From NCBI GenBank assembly GCA_040235495.1, contig JBECKV010000122.1, forward strand, positions 1 to 5,957: a stretch of 5,957 nt of DNA, given 5' to 3'. A program made the translations under genes and the position numbers. The DNA comes from HB2-32-21 sp040235495 (lineage in GTDB: Bacteria; Pseudomonadota; Gammaproteobacteria; Pseudomonadales; Porticoccaceae). Below are positions 5,028-5,957 of this stretch, piece after piece; positions within the stretch are counted from its first letter, which is position 1; each line of letters opens with the position of its first letter. A model generated the notes under the pieces. The model had not been told where the DNA came from, did no database searches, and saw only the letters and a program-made list of their open reading frames with translations.

Positions 5028-5957
5028 GTGAACGTCAAGTCCAAATTAACCGCCACGAGCTTGGCATTGAGTCTAGCTCTGGCTGCCAGCCACAGCCTGG
5101 CCGCTGGTCGGGATTACATCAGCATCGTCGGGTCTTCCACCGTTTACCCATTTTCCACCGTCGTCGCGGAGCGGTTTGGCAGAAGCGCTGGCAAACCCAC
5201 GCCCAAAGTCGAATCCACGGGATCGGGTGGAGGTATGAAACTGTTTTGCTCTGGTACGGGGACAAACCATCCGGACATTACGAATTCCTCGCGGCGAATG
5301 AAAAAATCCGAGTTCGAGCTGTGCCAGTCGAATGGTGTCAATGACATCATTGAAGTGCTGATCGGCTTTGACGGGATAGTCCTGGCCAACTCCAACAAGG
5401 CCGACTTATTGGATTTGACCCGCAAGGACATATTCTTGGCGCTGGCTAAGCAGGTACCGGCCAAAGACGGCGACAAGCTGGTCCCCAATCCCTACAAAAC
5501 CTGGAAAGATGTCAACCCGGCCCTGCCCGCTACCAAAATCGAGGTGCTTGGCCCGCCACCGACATCGGGAACCCGAGACGCTTTTGCCGAGCTTGCGCTG
5601 GAAGGCGGTTGCAAGAACTTTGGCGTGATAGCGGCCATGAAAGAGAAAGACGAGAATGCCTACCTGGCCGTCTGCCACACCATTCGGGAAGACGGAGCCT
5701 ATATCGAGGCTGGTGAAAACGATAATCTTATCGTGCAAAAACTCAATGCCAACCCCGAAGCCCTGGGTGTATTCGGATTCAGCTTCCTCGATCAAAACAA
5801 CGACAAAGTGCAGGGTTCAAAAATCGAGGGAGTCGAACCCACGTTTGACAGCATTGCCGATAAAACCTATCCGGTGTCGCGGCCGCTTTACTTCTATGTC
5901 AAAAAAGCCCACATTGGCGTGGTTCCCGGGATTGAAGGCTATCTTGCCGAGTTTACC
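5028..5957 (+). CDS. pstS: Periplasmic phosphate-binding protein, PstS family (3' end outside window)
   Basis: This is the substrate-binding protein of a high-affinity phosphate ABC importer. The frame is open without interruption for 310 codons from GTG to the right edge; relatives are about 340 residues, so only a short tail is missing. Residues 1-26 form a signal peptide (basic start, alanine/leucine core, SLAAG cleavage region). Phosphate-site motifs follow in order: GSSTVYPFS (35-43), STGSGGGMKLFCSGTG (63-78), DITNSSR with D83 and R89, and PPTSGTRDAF (177-186), with S180-G181-T182-R183 as the oxyanion loop. Near the end, YPVSRPLYFYVKKAH (281-295) is a typical PstS C-lobe strand. It resembles the SphX-like PstS group more than E. 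coli PstS. The Pho box just upstream supports phosphate-starvation control. pstC, pstA and pstB may follow to the right but cannot be seen. A role as a standalone phosphate sensor or scavenger is an alternative. Confidence 0.93.
   Translation, partial: MNVKSKLTATSLALSLALAASHSLAAGRDYISIVGSSTVYPFSTVVAERFGRSAGKPTPKVESTGSGGGMKLFCSGTGTNHPDITNSSRRMKKSEFELCQSNGVNDIIEVLIGFDGIVLANSNKADLLDLTRKDIFLALAKQVPAKDGDKLVPNPYKTWKDVNPALPATKIEVLGPPPTSGTRDAFAELALEGGCKNFGVIAAMKEKDENAYLAVCHTIREDGAYIEAGENDNLIVQKLNANPEALGVFGFSFLDQNNDKVQGSKIEGVEPTFDSIADKTYPVSRPLYFYVKKAHIGVVPGIEGYLAEFT

Noticed and set aside
4940..5344. 134-codon plus-strand frame over the Pho array and the start of pstS
   Set aside because: It begins in the regulatory repeats and runs out of phase with pstS, whose motifs continue uninterrupted in the GTG frame. 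I first considered a frameshifted pstS, but a full translation from 5028 shows none.

Overview
The window looks like chromosomal DNA of a Gammaproteobacterium, probably a free-living aquatic or marine one. The reasons are a separate-subunit glycyl-tRNA synthetase (glyQ-glyS) whose alpha chain reads like Pseudomonas-type GlyQ, a TRAP permease pair, E. coli-like -10 elements and a textbook Pho box. The taxon is inferred from remembered family sequences, not from a search. Genes are densely packed, and no gene-free stretch exceeds about 185 bp.

Layout. Positions 1-1780, minus strand: the glyQ-glyS operon. glyQ is complete, and glyS is cut by the left edge after its first 276 codons. The genes overlap by 4 bp (ATGA), and a sigma70-type promoter lies just upstream of glyQ. 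Positions 1965-2876, plus strand: a single gene for an exported metallo-beta-lactamase-fold hydrolase with a full set of metal ligands and an unknown substrate. Positions 2916-4872, minus strand: a two-gene TRAP operon of small permease (DctQ type) then large permease (DctM type), with no solute-binding protein gene beside it. Positions 5028-5957, plus strand: a periplasmic phosphate-binding protein of the PstS family, cut by the right edge after 310 codons.

Regulation. The best regulatory signal is the 155-bp divergent region between the TRAP operon and pstS. It carries four Pho half-sites spaced exactly 11 bp apart (4940-4979), followed 10 bp later by a TATCAT -10 box (4990-4995) and a strong ribosome binding site before a GTG start. 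This is the architecture of a PhoB-activated promoter and supports a phosphate-starvation role for the pstS-like gene. A perfect TATAAT facing the TRAP operon lies about 20 bp from the same array, so the two transcription units may share control.

How the genes relate: glyQS is housekeeping. The hydrolase gene and the TRAP operon converge with only 39 bp between stop codons and no visible terminator. PstS would capture phosphate for an ABC importer that may be encoded to the right, outside the window. I see no rRNA, tRNA, CRISPR array, insertion sequence or phage gene, and no clear new multi-gene system. The most distinctive items are the tandem Pho box array, the TRAP permease pair without a binding protein, and the uncharacterised exported hydrolase.
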